Shown here: one piece after another, positions 54,981 through 64,000 of the stretch
Numbering within the stretch: position 1 is the first letter of the stretch
How the letters are laid out: every line of letters begins with the position of its first letter
NCBI RefSeq assembly: GCF_026239675.1
Contig: NZ_JAPIVQ010000005.1
Coordinates: forward strand, 310,001 to 374,000
Direction: 5' to 3'
Length of the DNA: 64,000 nt
Origin: Pedobacter sp. PLR
GTDB lineage: Bacteria; Bacteroidota; Bacteroidia; Sphingobacteriales; Sphingobacteriaceae
Notes under the pieces: model-generated
Told to the model about the DNA's origin: nothing
The model's input: the letters and a program-made list of their open reading frames with translations, nothing else
The model's database searches: none
Translations under genes and position numbers: made by a program

Positions 54981-56527
54981 TGAAGAAAACGAAAATTTTT
55001 ATAGTCATGGCTTTGTTCCTGTTGACGGGGACAGTCGCTTATGCACAGCAGGGAGCCGGTACAGCGAAACTGAAAAAGTATGTAACGTACTTTAATTCAA
55101 TTGATACTGAGGCGGTGAAGAATCATGTGCCCAATGCACAGTCATTCGATTGGCTGGCGCAAAATGTGCCTTTACTGGATTGTCCGGATGAGGTGTTGGA
55201 GCAGAACTATTATTATCGCTGGTGGTCTTTTCGCAAGCACCTGAAGAAAACACCTGAGGGTTTTATCTTCACTGAATTTATCGAGCCGGTTAAACATGCC
55301 GGTAAATTCAATTCGATAAGTTGCGCTCTGGGACACCATATTTATGAAGGTCGCTGGCTTAAGAATAAGGATTACCTGAATGAGTATATAGATTTTTGGT
55401 TGTACCATGCCGATGTAGGGCAAAGCAAACAACGTTTCCACCAGTTTAGTAGCTGGCTGGATGATGCCGTTTACCAGAATTATTTGGTAACGGGAGACAA
55501 AACACACCTTGAGCGGACTTTGCCGGCATTAGATGCCGATTATTCCAAATGGGAAAAAGAACGACAGCTAAACAGCGGTTTGTTCTGGCAATTTGATGTA
55601 AAGGATGGGATGGAAGAGTCTGCCAGTGGATCCAGAAAAGAACAAAACAGAAGGCCAACCATCAACAGTTACATGTATGGAAATGCGAAAGCCTTAGCCG
55701 ATATCGCTGGTGTTGTGGGGAATGCTGAAATGCAGCAAAAATATCAGGGCAAAGCTGCAGTACTTAAAAAGCTGGTGCTGGATAGTCTCTGGGATAGTCA
55801 GCAAAGCTTTTTTAAGACCAGGTTGGTAGATGGAAAACTGGCCGGCGTTCGTGAAGCCATAGGATTTGTGCCCTGGAATTTTAACCTTCCTGCCGATCAA
55901 CCTGCATACGCCAAAGCATGGGATCAGTTATTGGATACGGCTGGTTTCAACGCAAAATGGGGCCTGACAACTGCGGAAAGAAGGGATCCTACCTTCAGGA
56001 CCCGTGGCTCCGGACATGGCTGCGAATGGGATGGTGCATTATGGCCATTTGCCAGTTCGCAGACTTTAAAAGGCCTTGCTAACTTACTGACCAATTATAA
56101 GAATCATGGTAAAATGACCCCAAATGTCTTTTATCAGGAACTCCATAAATATGCGGCTTCTCATCAGAAAAATGGTAAGCCATATTTAGGTGAATACCAG
56201 GATGAATCGAATGGAGAATGGCTAAAAGGAGACAATTCCAGAAGTAGCTTTTATAACCATTCTACTTTTTGTGATTTAGTGATCAATGACCTGATCGGGA
56301 TTAAGCCACGTGCAGACCATGCTTTTGGATTTTATCCGCTGATTCCGGAAGGAAAATGGGACTGGTTCAAATTAGACAATATCAGTTATCATGGTAAAAC
56401 CCTGAGCCTTTTATGGGATAAAACCGGTAAGAAATATAACAAAGGCAAAGGTTTTAGGGTGTATGCTGATGGAAAAGAAATCTATCAGTCTGCCGCATTA
56501 AAACCTGCAATAATTAAACTTAAATAA
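54980..56527 (+). CDS. Six-hairpin glycosidase (MGH1/GH63-like), secreted
   Basis: 515 residues with a leader ending about residue 22 (GTVAYAQ). The body is an (alpha/alpha)6 barrel with YYYRWWSFRKHL, a pattern seen in MGH1-like and GH63-like glycosidases, then SWLDDAVYQNYLVTGD, DVKDGMEESASGSR, TINSYMYGNAKALADIA, RGSGHGCEWDGALWPFAS, and GEYQDESNGEWLKG. Acidic residues in DGMEESASG and DESNGEW are candidate catalytic ones. Substrate unknown. It is co-transcribed with the GH67-like gene (one-base overlap) and GH28, which suggests these act on the same pectin region. Confidence 0.75.
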   Translation: MKKTKIFIVMALFLLTGTVAYAQQGAGTAKLKKYVTYFNSIDTEAVKNHVPNAQSFDWLAQNVPLLDCPDEVLEQNYYYRWWSFRKHLKKTPEGFIFTEFIEPVKHAGKFNSISCALGHHIYEGRWLKNKDYLNEYIDFWLYHADVGQSKQRFHQFSSWLDDAVYQNYLVTGDKTHLERTLPALDADYSKWEKERQLNSGLFWQFDVKDGMEESASGSRKEQNRRPTINSYMYGNAKALADIAGVVGNAEMQQKYQGKAAVLKKLVLDSLWDSQQSFFKTRLVDGKLAGVREAIGFVPWNFNLPADQPAYAKAWDQLLDTAGFNAKWGLTTAERRDPTFRTRGSGHGCEWDGALWPFASSQTLKGLANLLTNYKNHGKMTPNVFYQELHKYAASHQKNGKPYLGEYQDESNGEWLKGDNSRSSFYNHSTFCDLVINDLIGIKPRADHAFGFYPLIPEGKWDWFKLDNISYHGKTLSLLWDKTGKKYNKGKGFRVYADGKEIYQSAALKPAIIKLK

Positions 56528-56548
56528 TCATTCTATAATATAGTTCAA

Positions 56549-58147
56549 ATGAAGTTTTTTAATCCTATTCATCAGCTTGTGACTACGTTTACGCTAGGCT
56601 GTTTTATGCTGATTTTCAGCTTAAATACCAATGCACAGGTTTACTATAATGTATTGAAATACGGTGCTGCCAACGACAGCAGTAAACTGGCTACTTCAGC
56701 CATTAAAAAAGCGATCGATGCCGCCTCAAAAGCGGGTGGTGGAACGGTGTATTTCCCTGCAGGGAAATACCTTACAGGCTCTATTCACCTGAAAAGTAAC
56801 ATCACTATTTTTATTGATGCTGGTGCCGAACTTCATTTCAGTGATAATTTTGACGATTACCTGCCCATGGTTAAAAGCAGGTATGAAGGGGTAGATGTTA
56901 CCAGTTTCTCTCCTTTGTTTTATGCTTATGAAGCAGAAAATATTGCCATTATTGGCCGTGGTATTATTGATGGCCATGGTAAAAAGTGGTGGGATTTTGT
57001 AGAAGGCTATAAAGAAGGGCAAGCGCGTTCTAAATGGCAGATCATGTTCGATGACTTAAATAAGGATATTTTATTACCTGATGATCCGAAACAGATGACA
57101 CGTGGTTTCCTGCGTCCGCCATTTATCCAGACCATTTATTGTAAAAACGTGCTGATTGAGGGGATTACCATTCGTAACTCGCCATTCTGGACGGTCAACC
57201 CTGAGTTTTGTGAGAATGTAACGATACATGCAGTCAGCATTTTTAATCCACATTCTCCAAATACGGATGGTATCAATCCTGAATCCTGTAACAATGTGCG
57301 GATTTCTAATTGCCACATAAGCGTGGGCGATGATTGTATCACCATCAAATCAGGGAAGGATAAGCCGGGAAGAGCAAAAAATGTTCCGGCAGAGAATTAT
57401 ACCATTACCAATTGTACCATGCTATCTGGCCATGGAGGAATTGTGATCGGCAGTGAAATGTCGGGCGATGTCAGAAAAATTACGATTTCTAATTGTGTAT
57501 TCGACGGCACAGATCGAGGTATCCGCATTAAATCAGCACGTGGAAGAGGCGGTATTGTGGAGGAAATCAGGGTAGACAATGTCATCATGAAGAACATTGG
57601 TCAACAGGCCATTGTATTGGATTTACAGTATGCTAAAACGACAGTCGAGCCGGTTTCGGAGCGTACGCCAGGGTTTAGAAATATCCATTTCAGTAACATT
57701 ACCGGCCAGGCAAATGAGGCTGCTTTTTTAAACGGTCTGGAAGAAATGCCGATAGAGAACATCACCTTTAACAACATCAATCTGGATGTAAAAACAGGCT
57801 TTAATATTAACAACTCCAATCGCATAGAATTTCACAACGTTCAGGTAAATACAGAAAGCGGTCCCTCGGTAAAAGGGAGTAACGTTAACGATTTAACGAT
57901 AAACGGACTCAAAAGCTATACGCCACATCAAAATATACCTGTTATAGACCTTAAAAATGTAAATAACGCTTTTATATACAATAGCTTCCCTGCGGTAGGT
58001 ACAGATCTGTATCTAAAGCTAAGTGGTGAGAAAACGAAGCATATCACACTGGGTAACAATAATTTTAGCAATGCTAAAAAGGCAGTGTTAACGGAAAAAG
58101 AGGTGACAGCAGCAGTAAGGGTGATTTCCGGGGATCCGGTTAAATAA
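56549..58147 (+). CDS. GH28 polygalacturonase / rhamnogalacturonase, secreted
   Basis: 532 residues with a signal peptide to residue 30 (NTNAQ). A right-handed beta-helix with the full GH28 catalytic set: NTD at 238-240, GDD at 260-262, GHG at 294-296 and RIK at 326-328. It hydrolyses alpha-galacturonosyl links in the pectin backbone or in rhamnogalacturonan. The N-terminal pattern (YNVLKYGAANDSSKLATSAI) is the usual cap of the helix. It sits 21 bases after the six-hairpin gene and 17 bases before GH95. It is the clearest sign that this operon targets pectin. Confidence 0.94.
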   Translation: MKFFNPIHQLVTTFTLGCFMLIFSLNTNAQVYYNVLKYGAANDSSKLATSAIKKAIDAASKAGGGTVYFPAGKYLTGSIHLKSNITIFIDAGAELHFSDNFDDYLPMVKSRYEGVDVTSFSPLFYAYEAENIAIIGRGIIDGHGKKWWDFVEGYKEGQARSKWQIMFDDLNKDILLPDDPKQMTRGFLRPPFIQTIYCKNVLIEGITIRNSPFWTVNPEFCENVTIHAVSIFNPHSPNTDGINPESCNNVRISNCHISVGDDCITIKSGKDKPGRAKNVPAENYTITNCTMLSGHGGIVIGSEMSGDVRKITISNCVFDGTDRGIRIKSARGRGGIVEEIRVDNVIMKNIGQQAIVLDLQYAKTTVEPVSERTPGFRNIHFSNITGQANEAAFLNGLEEMPIENITFNNINLDVKTGFNINNSNRIEFHNVQVNTESGPSVKGSNVNDLTINGLKSYTPHQNIPVIDLKNVNNAFIYNSFPAVGTDLYLKLSGEKTKHITLGNNNFSNAKKAVLTEKEVTAAVRVISGDPVK

Positions 58148-58164
58148 TTTTAATTCGCATCAAT

Positions 58165-61026
58165 ATGAACATTACGATTTTTAAAATCTCCCTGGTCTTT
58201 GTTAACCTTCTGGCCTTTTCTGCCGGATTTGCGCAGCAAGCGGAGCGCCCGGAATCTGCTGAGGAATTACCGATAGCTAAACCATCGGCTGCCCAACTCT
58301 GGTATACTAAGCCAGCTGAAAAGTGGACAGACGCCTTGCCCATTGGGAATGGACGTATTGGAGCAATGATATTTGCTGGTGTAGCGCAAGAACGCATTCA
58401 GTTTAACGAAGAGACTTTGTGGACTGGTGCACCCAGAGATTACAATCATGCAGGTGCTGCAAATTACCTTTCAGAAATCAGGCAACTTTTGTTTGAAGGT
58501 AAACAGGAAGCGGCAGAAAAGCTGGCAGCCGAAAAGTTTATGGGTACGCAAAGTACTGCCGGCGACCGGTACAAATGGGTTGAAGAAATGAAGGCTTTAA
58601 AAGGCATAAATGGAAACCCTGCCGGATTTAATTACGACGATTCAAAATGGAAAAGTATAAAAGTTCCCAGCTATGAAGGCTGGGAAACGGTTGGCCTTTC
58701 GGGCTTTGATGGCGCAGTTTGGTTGCGTACCACGATTGATGTGCCGGCCAGCTGGCTCGGTCAGAATCTGGTGCTGGATCTGAACCGTATCCGCGATCAG
58801 GATTTTACCTACATCAACGGAAAACTGGCAGGAAATACGGATGGTACTTCGCCAAGAAAATATACCATTCCAGCTAAGCTGATTAAAAAGGGTAAAAATG
58901 TAATTGCCATACAGGTGTTGAATTATTTTGATAAGGGTGGCGTCGCTGGTTATAAGGATACCAGCAGGCCAATAGCTATATATCCGGTGGGTACCGGGCC
59001 CCAAAACGGTTTGTCTTTAGTGAAAGAATGGAAGTATAAAATACAGAACGACGAACCGCCATTGGTTTCTCAGTTTCAGGCCAGTTATCAGCCTTTTGGC
59101 GAACTCTATTTGAATTTTAAAAACCAGGAAGGTTCGGTTAGCAATTACAAACGCAAACTGGATTTAAGTACGGCAATTGCCAGCACTTCTTATTCGGTAG
59201 CGGGAGTAAATTATTTAAGGGAATACTTCGCCAGTCAGCCGAACCAGGCCCTGGTTATCCGTCTGACTGCTGATCAAAAAAACAGCATTAGTTTAGCCGC
59301 TATACTGGGAAGCCCGCATAAGTATACCGTCCTCAGAGAAGTAGATGCAAACACCATTGCGCTTTCTTTAAAAGTCAGAGACGGGGAATTAAAAGGCGAA
59401 ACTCAGCTGAAGGCTGTGGTAACGAAAGGGGAATTACTAGTGAAGGAGGGGAAGCTCATCATTAGCAATGCGGATGAGGTTTTGCTATACCTAACCGCGG
59501 GTACCAATTTCATCAATGATCATAATATAACTGCTGACCCGGAAGATGCCTGTGTAAAGGCTTTCGCCAGTCTTAAGCATAAAAATTACAACCAGGTCAA
59601 AGCAGCACATTTAAAGGAATACCAGAAATATTATAACACTTTTTCGGTAAGCTTTGGAAGTAGTGCAGCTGAAAATCTGCCAACGGATGAACGTATTGAA
59701 CGTTTTCCATTTACTCCCGATGCGCCTTTGGCTGCTTTGTATATGCAATATGCCCGGTATCTGTTGATTTCCAGCTCCAGGCCAGGCACACAGCCGGCCA
59801 ACCTTCAGGGGATCTGGAATGATTTACTAACTCCGCCATGGGGAAGCAAGTATACTACCAATATTAACCTGGAAATGAATTACTGGCCTACCGGTCCTTT
59901 GAACCTGCCGGCAATGAATGAGCCCTTGTTTAAAAAAACGGAAGCATTGGCAAAAAATGGTGCGGTAACAGCTAAAGTTCATTACGATGCAAGGGGATGG
60001 GTGCTCCATCATAACACGGATCTATGGAATGCAACAGCGCCGATCAATGCTTCAAATCATGGAATCTGGGTGGCAGGTGCCGGCTGGTTAAGTCAGCATT
60101 TATGGGAGCATTACCGCTTTACGCAGGACAAGGATTTCCTTAAAAACAAAGCTTATCCGATCATGAAGGAGGCTGCAACTTTCTTTGTGGATTTCCTGGT
60201 CAAAGACCCTAAAACCGGCTGGTTAATCAGTACACCTTCAAACTCCCCCGAGAATGGTGGATTGGTTGCCGGCCCGGCTATGGATCATCAGATCATCCGG
60301 GCACTTTTCAAAAATTGTATTCAGGCCGGAAAGCTGTTGAATATCGATGCTGAATTTAGAGATACCCTGCAAAATAAGCTAGGCCTGATTGCTCCGGATC
60401 AGATTGGGAAATACGGTCAGCTACAAGAGTGGCTGGAAGATAAAGACGATACGACCAATAAACACAGGCATGTATCGCACCTTTGGGGCGTATATCCCGG
60501 TGAAGAGATTACCCGGGACAGACCTGAATTGATGAATGCGGCTAAGCAATCTTTAATTTACCGTGGTGATGAAGGAACCGGCTGGAGTCTCGCCTGGAAG
60601 ATTAATTTCTGGGCAAGGTTTAAAGACGGAGACCATGCCATGAAAATGGTAAAAATGCTGATCAGCCCCGCTGAAAAAGGGGGAGGAGCTTACCTGAACC
60701 TGTTCGATGCACACCCCCCATTTCAGATTGATGGGAATTTTGGTGGCGCAGCAGGAATGGCGGAAATGCTTTTGCAAAGTCATACAAAAGATATTGAGCT
60801 TTTACCGGCATTACCAGCTGATTTTTCAACAGGAGAGGTAAAGGGGATTTGTGCCCGTGGTGGTTTTGAACTTAGTTTTAAATGGAGTAATAGCGTGTTG
60901 ACTTCGGTAGAAGTAGAGGCTAAAGACGGTGGTCCATGCAGCTTACGGTATGGAGATAAAACCATTAGTATAGCCACACAAAAAGGAAAGACCTACAAGT
61001 TTAATGGAGATTTAGAGAAATTATGA
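58165..61026 (+). CDS. GH95 alpha-L-fucosidase/galactosidase with an inserted beta-sandwich domain
   Basis: 953 residues with a leader to about residue 24. The N-terminal GH95 domain starts WTDALPIGNGRIGAMIFAG and IQFNEETLWTGAPRDY. It is interrupted at about residues 140-290 by a galactose-binding-like module (SGFDGAVWLRTTIDVPASW, DFTYINGKLAGNTDG, KKGKNVIAIQVLNYF), after which the GH95 sequence resumes. Residues known to be catalytic in the family are kept: the Asn pair in NINLEMNYWP, Glu in TPSNSPENGG and Asp in FQIDGNFGG. It removes alpha-linked L-fucose or L-galactose, both found in RG-II. The next gene overlaps by 4 bases. Confidence 0.92.
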   Translation: MNITIFKISLVFVNLLAFSAGFAQQAERPESAEELPIAKPSAAQLWYTKPAEKWTDALPIGNGRIGAMIFAGVAQERIQFNEETLWTGAPRDYNHAGAANYLSEIRQLLFEGKQEAAEKLAAEKFMGTQSTAGDRYKWVEEMKALKGINGNPAGFNYDDSKWKSIKVPSYEGWETVGLSGFDGAVWLRTTIDVPASWLGQNLVLDLNRIRDQDFTYINGKLAGNTDGTSPRKYTIPAKLIKKGKNVIAIQVLNYFDKGGVAGYKDTSRPIAIYPVGTGPQNGLSLVKEWKYKIQNDEPPLVSQFQASYQPFGELYLNFKNQEGSVSNYKRKLDLSTAIASTSYSVAGVNYLREYFASQPNQALVIRLTADQKNSISLAAILGSPHKYTVLREVDANTIALSLKVRDGELKGETQLKAVVTKGELLVKEGKLIISNADEVLLYLTAGTNFINDHNITADPEDACVKAFASLKHKNYNQVKAAHLKEYQKYYNTFSVSFGSSAAENLPTDERIERFPFTPDAPLAALYMQYARYLLISSSRPGTQPANLQGIWNDLLTPPWGSKYTTNINLEMNYWPTGPLNLPAMNEPLFKKTEALAKNGAVTAKVHYDARGWVLHHNTDLWNATAPINASNHGIWVAGAGWLSQHLWEHYRFTQDKDFLKNKAYPIMKEAATFFVDFLVKDPKTGWLISTPSNSPENGGLVAGPAMDHQIIRALFKNCIQAGKLLNIDAEFRDTLQNKLGLIAPDQIGKYGQLQEWLEDKDDTTNKHRHVSHLWGVYPGEEITRDRPELMNAAKQSLIYRGDEGTGWSLAWKINFWARFKDGDHAMKMVKMLISPAEKGGGAYLNLFDAHPPFQIDGNFGGAAGMAEMLLQSHTKDIELLPALPADFSTGEVKGICARGGFELSFKWSNSVLTSVEVEAKDGGPCSLRYGDKTISIATQKGKTYKFNGDLEKL

Positions 61027-64000
61027 AGAAAGGAATAGGATTTGTTTTTCTGGTTGGTCTTTTTTTTACGGGCATGGCTTTTACGCAGGCTCAGGTACGC
61101 AAAAGTATCCCCTTAAATGAGAACTGGCAGAGTATTGCCGATGAGCTGAATATCAAAGCATTTGAGGGGTTTGAACAAAAGGGTTTTAATGATAAAAGCT
61201 GGAAAACAGTTCATGTTCCGCACAATTGGGATCAATATGAAGGCTTTCGACGGATGCTCCATGGCAACAGACATGGCTACGCCTGGTACCGCAAAACATT
61301 CAGTACGCCGGAGAAGAAAACAGGCAAGCGGTTTTTCCTTTATTTTGAAGGGGTAGGTTCTTATGCGAGTATCTGGCTGAACGGTAAAAAGGTCGGCTAT
61401 CATGCCGGCGGACGGACTACGTTTACACTGGATGTAACCTCAGTCATTAAATTAAATAATGAGCCAAACTTATTGGCCGTTCGTGCCGATCACCCGGCAA
61501 ATATACAAGACCTGCCCTGGGTAGACGGCGGCTGTTCTACCGAACGCGGTTTCTCTGAAGGTTCGCAGCCGATGGGTATTTTCAGACCGGTACACTTGCT
61601 GGTGACCGGGGAGGTCAAAATCGAGCCTTTCGGTGTCCATATCTGGAATGACGATAAGGTCTCTGAAAAATCAGCCATCCTGAAAATGGAGACTGAAGTA
61701 AAGAATTACAGCCAGATTCCACGTGACATTACCATCCTGAATCAGCTGTTTGACGCCAATGGGCGTAAGATCACTGAATCCAGCGCTGTTAAAAGGATCA
61801 TGCCGTCAAAGCATGTTATGGTTAGTCAGCAAACCGCAGAACTTAAAGATGTAAAGCTATGGTCTATTGAAAACCCTTATTTGTACACACTTAAAACCAG
61901 TATCAAAGAAGGGAATAAGATCATTGACGAATTGAGTACGCCTTACGGTATTCGCTGGATCAGCTGGCCGATAGGTGAAAATCCTGTAGATAGTAAACGG
62001 TTTTTATTGAATGGGAAAGCAGTTTTCATCAACGGTGTAGCAGAGTATGAACACCTGATTGGTCAGAGCCATGCCTTTAGTCCGGAACAGATCAAAACCA
62101 GGGTGATGCAGATTAAAGCTGCGGGTTTTAATTCCTTTCGGGATGCCCATCAGCCCCATAACCTGCTTTATCAGGAGTATTGGGATAAACTAGGCATCTT
62201 ATCCTGGACACAAATGGCAGCCCATATCTGGTACGATACCCCGGAGTTTAGAGCGAATTTCAAATCATTGCTGAGCGATTGGGTCAAAGAAAGGCGTAAC
62301 AGCCCATCTGTGGTGCTTTGGGGTTTAGAAAACGAAAGCACTTTGCCCGAAGATTTTGCCAGAGAATGCACGGAACTCATCCGTAAACTCGATCCTACAG
62401 CCTCTTCGCAAAGGAAAGTGACAACTTGTAACGGAGGCAAAGGGACGGATTGGGATGTGCCGCAAAATTGGACCGGAACTTATGGCGGTGATCCTTTAAC
62501 TTATGCGGATGATATCCAGAAACAAGTGCTAATCGGCGAATATGGCGCCTGGCGCACCCTTGATTTGCATACAGAAGGGCCTTTTGTACAAAACGGTGCC
62601 TATAGTGAAAACAACATGACCCAGCTGATGGAAACTAAAATCAGGCTTGCCGAATCGGTAAAAGATAAAACCGCAGGACATTATTTCTGGCTCTTCAGTT
62701 CTCATGATAATCCGGGTAGGGTGCAAGGTGGAGAAGGTTTGAGGGAGCTGGACAGGATTGGTCCCGTAAATTATAAAGGTCTGTTTACACCATGGGAGGA
62801 ACCTTTGGATGTTTTTTATATGTTCCGGGCAAACTATGCGCCAAAACAGACAGAGCCAATGGTCTATATTGTATCGCATACCTGGCCGGAACGCTGGTTA
62901 AAACCCGGTAAAAAAGATAGCATCACCATCTATTCAAATTGTGATGAAGTGGAACTTTTTAATGACGTCAATAAAGCTTCCTTAGGAAGAAAAAAAAGAG
63001 GGGGTATTGGCACTCATTTCCAATGGGATGCTGTAAATATTCAATACAATGTGCTGTATGCGATTGGTTATGTGAACGGAAAGGCGGTTGCCAAAGATTA
63101 TGTGGTGTTAAATAACCTGCCGGCAGCACCTCATTTTAATGATTTTAATAAGGATGCAAAGCCTGTCACCGCTGCAGTAAAGGGGTATCATTATTTATAC
63201 AGGCTGAATTGTGGCGGACCGGAATACAAAGATCAGAACGGACAACTCTGGTCGGCAGACAGGCAGCTAAGCAAAGGCGGTTTCGGCTCTCAGTCCTGGA
63301 CAGAGGCTTTTCAAGGAATCCCTGCTTTTTTCGCGAGTCAGCGACGCACATTTGATCCGATTGAAGGAACAACCGACTGGAAGTTGTTTCAGACTTTCAG
63401 GTATGGCCGCGACCAGCTCAGCTTTGAATTCCCTGTGCCTGATGGCGAATACCTGGTGGAACTTTACTTTGCAGAGCCCTGGTTGGGAACCGGCGGTGGA
63501 ATGGATGCTTCCGGAATGCGTTTATTTGATGTGGCCCTAAATGGAAAAACGGTGATTAAAGACCTGGATCTATGGAAGGAAGCAGGTCATGATATGGCAT
63601 TGAAAAAGACCCTGAAAGCACAGGTGAAAGGTGGTAAACTGGTCATCTCCTTTCCTCAGGTTAAATCTTCCCAGGCCGTCATTTCAGCGATTGCCATTGC
63701 ATCCGCTAATCCCAATATCAAACCGGCTAAAGAAAGCCAGGCGATTGTGGAATTAATTGACAAAAATGCGGCGGAACTGTCCAGTTGGATGGACCTTGGA
63801 GATCAGCAATATATAGACGAGCCCGTTTATTTTACCGCTTTACCTTCGGGACTTTATGGCGCTGAATGGATCAGGATGCCAAATAAGGGAAATCAGGAAC
63901 TGCAATTTAAAGTGAACAGCGAAGCGGATGTGTATATCGCAACTGCGATCCATACAAAAGATGGTTTAACCTGGCGGTCTGGTTATGAGGATACCAAGAC
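61023..64000 (+). CDS. GH2 glycosidase with malectin-like domain (3' end beyond window)
   Basis: Open from the ATG at 61023, in a 4-base overlap with the GH95 stop, to the end of the window: 992 codons without a stop. Signal peptide to about residue 22 (TQAQ). GH2 layout: jelly roll (PHNWDQYEGF, EGVGSYASIWLNGKKVGYH), Ig-like domain, then a TIM barrel with acid/base Glu438 (WGLENES) and nucleophile Glu506 (LIGEYGAW). A malectin-like carbohydrate-binding domain follows near residues 780-900 (YLVELYFAEPWLGTGGG, RLFDVALNGK). The likely activity is beta-galactosidase or beta-glucuronidase on pectin side chains. The true stop lies outside. Confidence 0.88.
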   Translation, partial: MKKGIGFVFLVGLFFTGMAFTQAQVRKSIPLNENWQSIADELNIKAFEGFEQKGFNDKSWKTVHVPHNWDQYEGFRRMLHGNRHGYAWYRKTFSTPEKKTGKRFFLYFEGVGSYASIWLNGKKVGYHAGGRTTFTLDVTSVIKLNNEPNLLAVRADHPANIQDLPWVDGGCSTERGFSEGSQPMGIFRPVHLLVTGEVKIEPFGVHIWNDDKVSEKSAILKMETEVKNYSQIPRDITILNQLFDANGRKITESSAVKRIMPSKHVMVSQQTAELKDVKLWSIENPYLYTLKTSIKEGNKIIDELSTPYGIRWISWPIGENPVDSKRFLLNGKAVFINGVAEYEHLIGQSHAFSPEQIKTRVMQIKAAGFNSFRDAHQPHNLLYQEYWDKLGILSWTQMAAHIWYDTPEFRANFKSLLSDWVKERRNSPSVVLWGLENESTLPEDFARECTELIRKLDPTASSQRKVTTCNGGKGTDWDVPQNWTGTYGGDPLTYADDIQKQVLIGEYGAWRTLDLHTEGPFVQNGAYSENNMTQLMETKIRLAESVKDKTAGHYFWLFSSHDNPGRVQGGEGLRELDRIGPVNYKGLFTPWEEPLDVFYMFRANYAPKQTEPMVYIVSHTWPERWLKPGKKDSITIYSNCDEVELFNDVNKASLGRKKRGGIGTHFQWDAVNIQYNVLYAIGYVNGKAVAKDYVVLNNLPAAPHFNDFNKDAKPVTAAVKGYHYLYRLNCGGPEYKDQNGQLWSADRQLSKGGFGSQSWTEAFQGIPAFFASQRRTFDPIEGTTDWKLFQTFRYGRDQLSFEFPVPDGEYLVELYFAEPWLGTGGGMDASGMRLFDVALNGKTVIKDLDLWKEAGHDMALKKTLKAQVKGGKLVISFPQVKSSQAVISAIAIASANPNIKPAKESQAIVELIDKNAAELSSWMDLGDQQYIDEPVYFTALPSGLYGAEWIRMPNKGNQELQFKVNSEADVYIATAIHTKDGLTWRSGYEDTK

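Overview
The window looks like a chromosomal segment of a Bacteroidota bacterium, most likely from the Sphingobacteriaceae and Pedobacter-like. The signs are the AT-leaning base composition, TAnnTTTG-type promoter elements, a DUF6266 protein, a Nudix-type arabinose regulator beside araBDA, SSS-type sugar symporters, and a very long block of secreted glycosidases. I saw no rRNA, tRNA, CRISPR array, prophage or intact insertion sequence. The taxon is inferred from these features and was not tested by a search.

Layout. 1-5.3 kb: the 3' end of a glycosidase-like gene, then a large MscS channel, an orphan Imm22-type immunity protein, two small envelope proteins and an SRPBCC protein. 5.5-12.0 kb (minus strand): an L-fucose locus with GH29 fucosidase, L-fuconate dehydratase, Na+/sugar symporter, a lipoprotein-type RhaM mutarotase, an SDR dehydrogenase and an AraC regulator. 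It fits the non-phosphorylating fucose route, but no lactonase, aldolase or hydrolase step is present. 12.1-13.6 kb: aldo/keto reductase and an NTF2-like protein. 13.8-16.9 kb: a three-gene set (phosphonatase-like HAD, zinc-type alcohol dehydrogenase, OPA-family organophosphate transporter). 16.9-21.3 kb: a lipoprotein, a Tat-type metallophosphoesterase, a COG0523 GTPase whose promoter lies between the arms of a perfect 27-bp inverted repeat, and DUF6266. 21.4-27.8 kb (minus): the L-arabinose operon (Nudix regulator, araB, araD, araA, symporter) with a 12-bp-arm palindrome just before araB.

28.9-64.0 kb (plus): at least 18 tightly packed co-directional genes, diverging from an IclR regulator and running off the window. 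Most are exported carbohydrate enzymes: GH78 and GH106 rhamnosidases, a beta-propeller glycosidase, two GH2 enzymes, a sialate-O-acetylesterase-type esterase, a DUF5703 protein, GH105 fused to a second domain, a GH67-like enzyme, a six-hairpin glycosidase, GH28 and GH95. Together they point to rhamnogalacturonan (pectin) breakdown, with RG-I or RG-II as the plausible target. No SusC/SusD pair lies in the window.

The most unusual part is a cytoplasmic module inside this operon (35.2-42.8 kb): solute-binding-like protein, CaiB/BaiF CoA-transferase, second CaiB/BaiF CoA-transferase, second solute-binding-like protein, Gfo/Idh/MocA oxidoreductase, MaoC hydratase and FucP-like permease. Both solute-binding-like proteins lack any export signal and have no ABC permease or ATPase nearby. 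The module looks like an uncharacterised CoA-dependent pathway for an acid or sugar acid released from pectin. This is the best candidate for an undescribed system.
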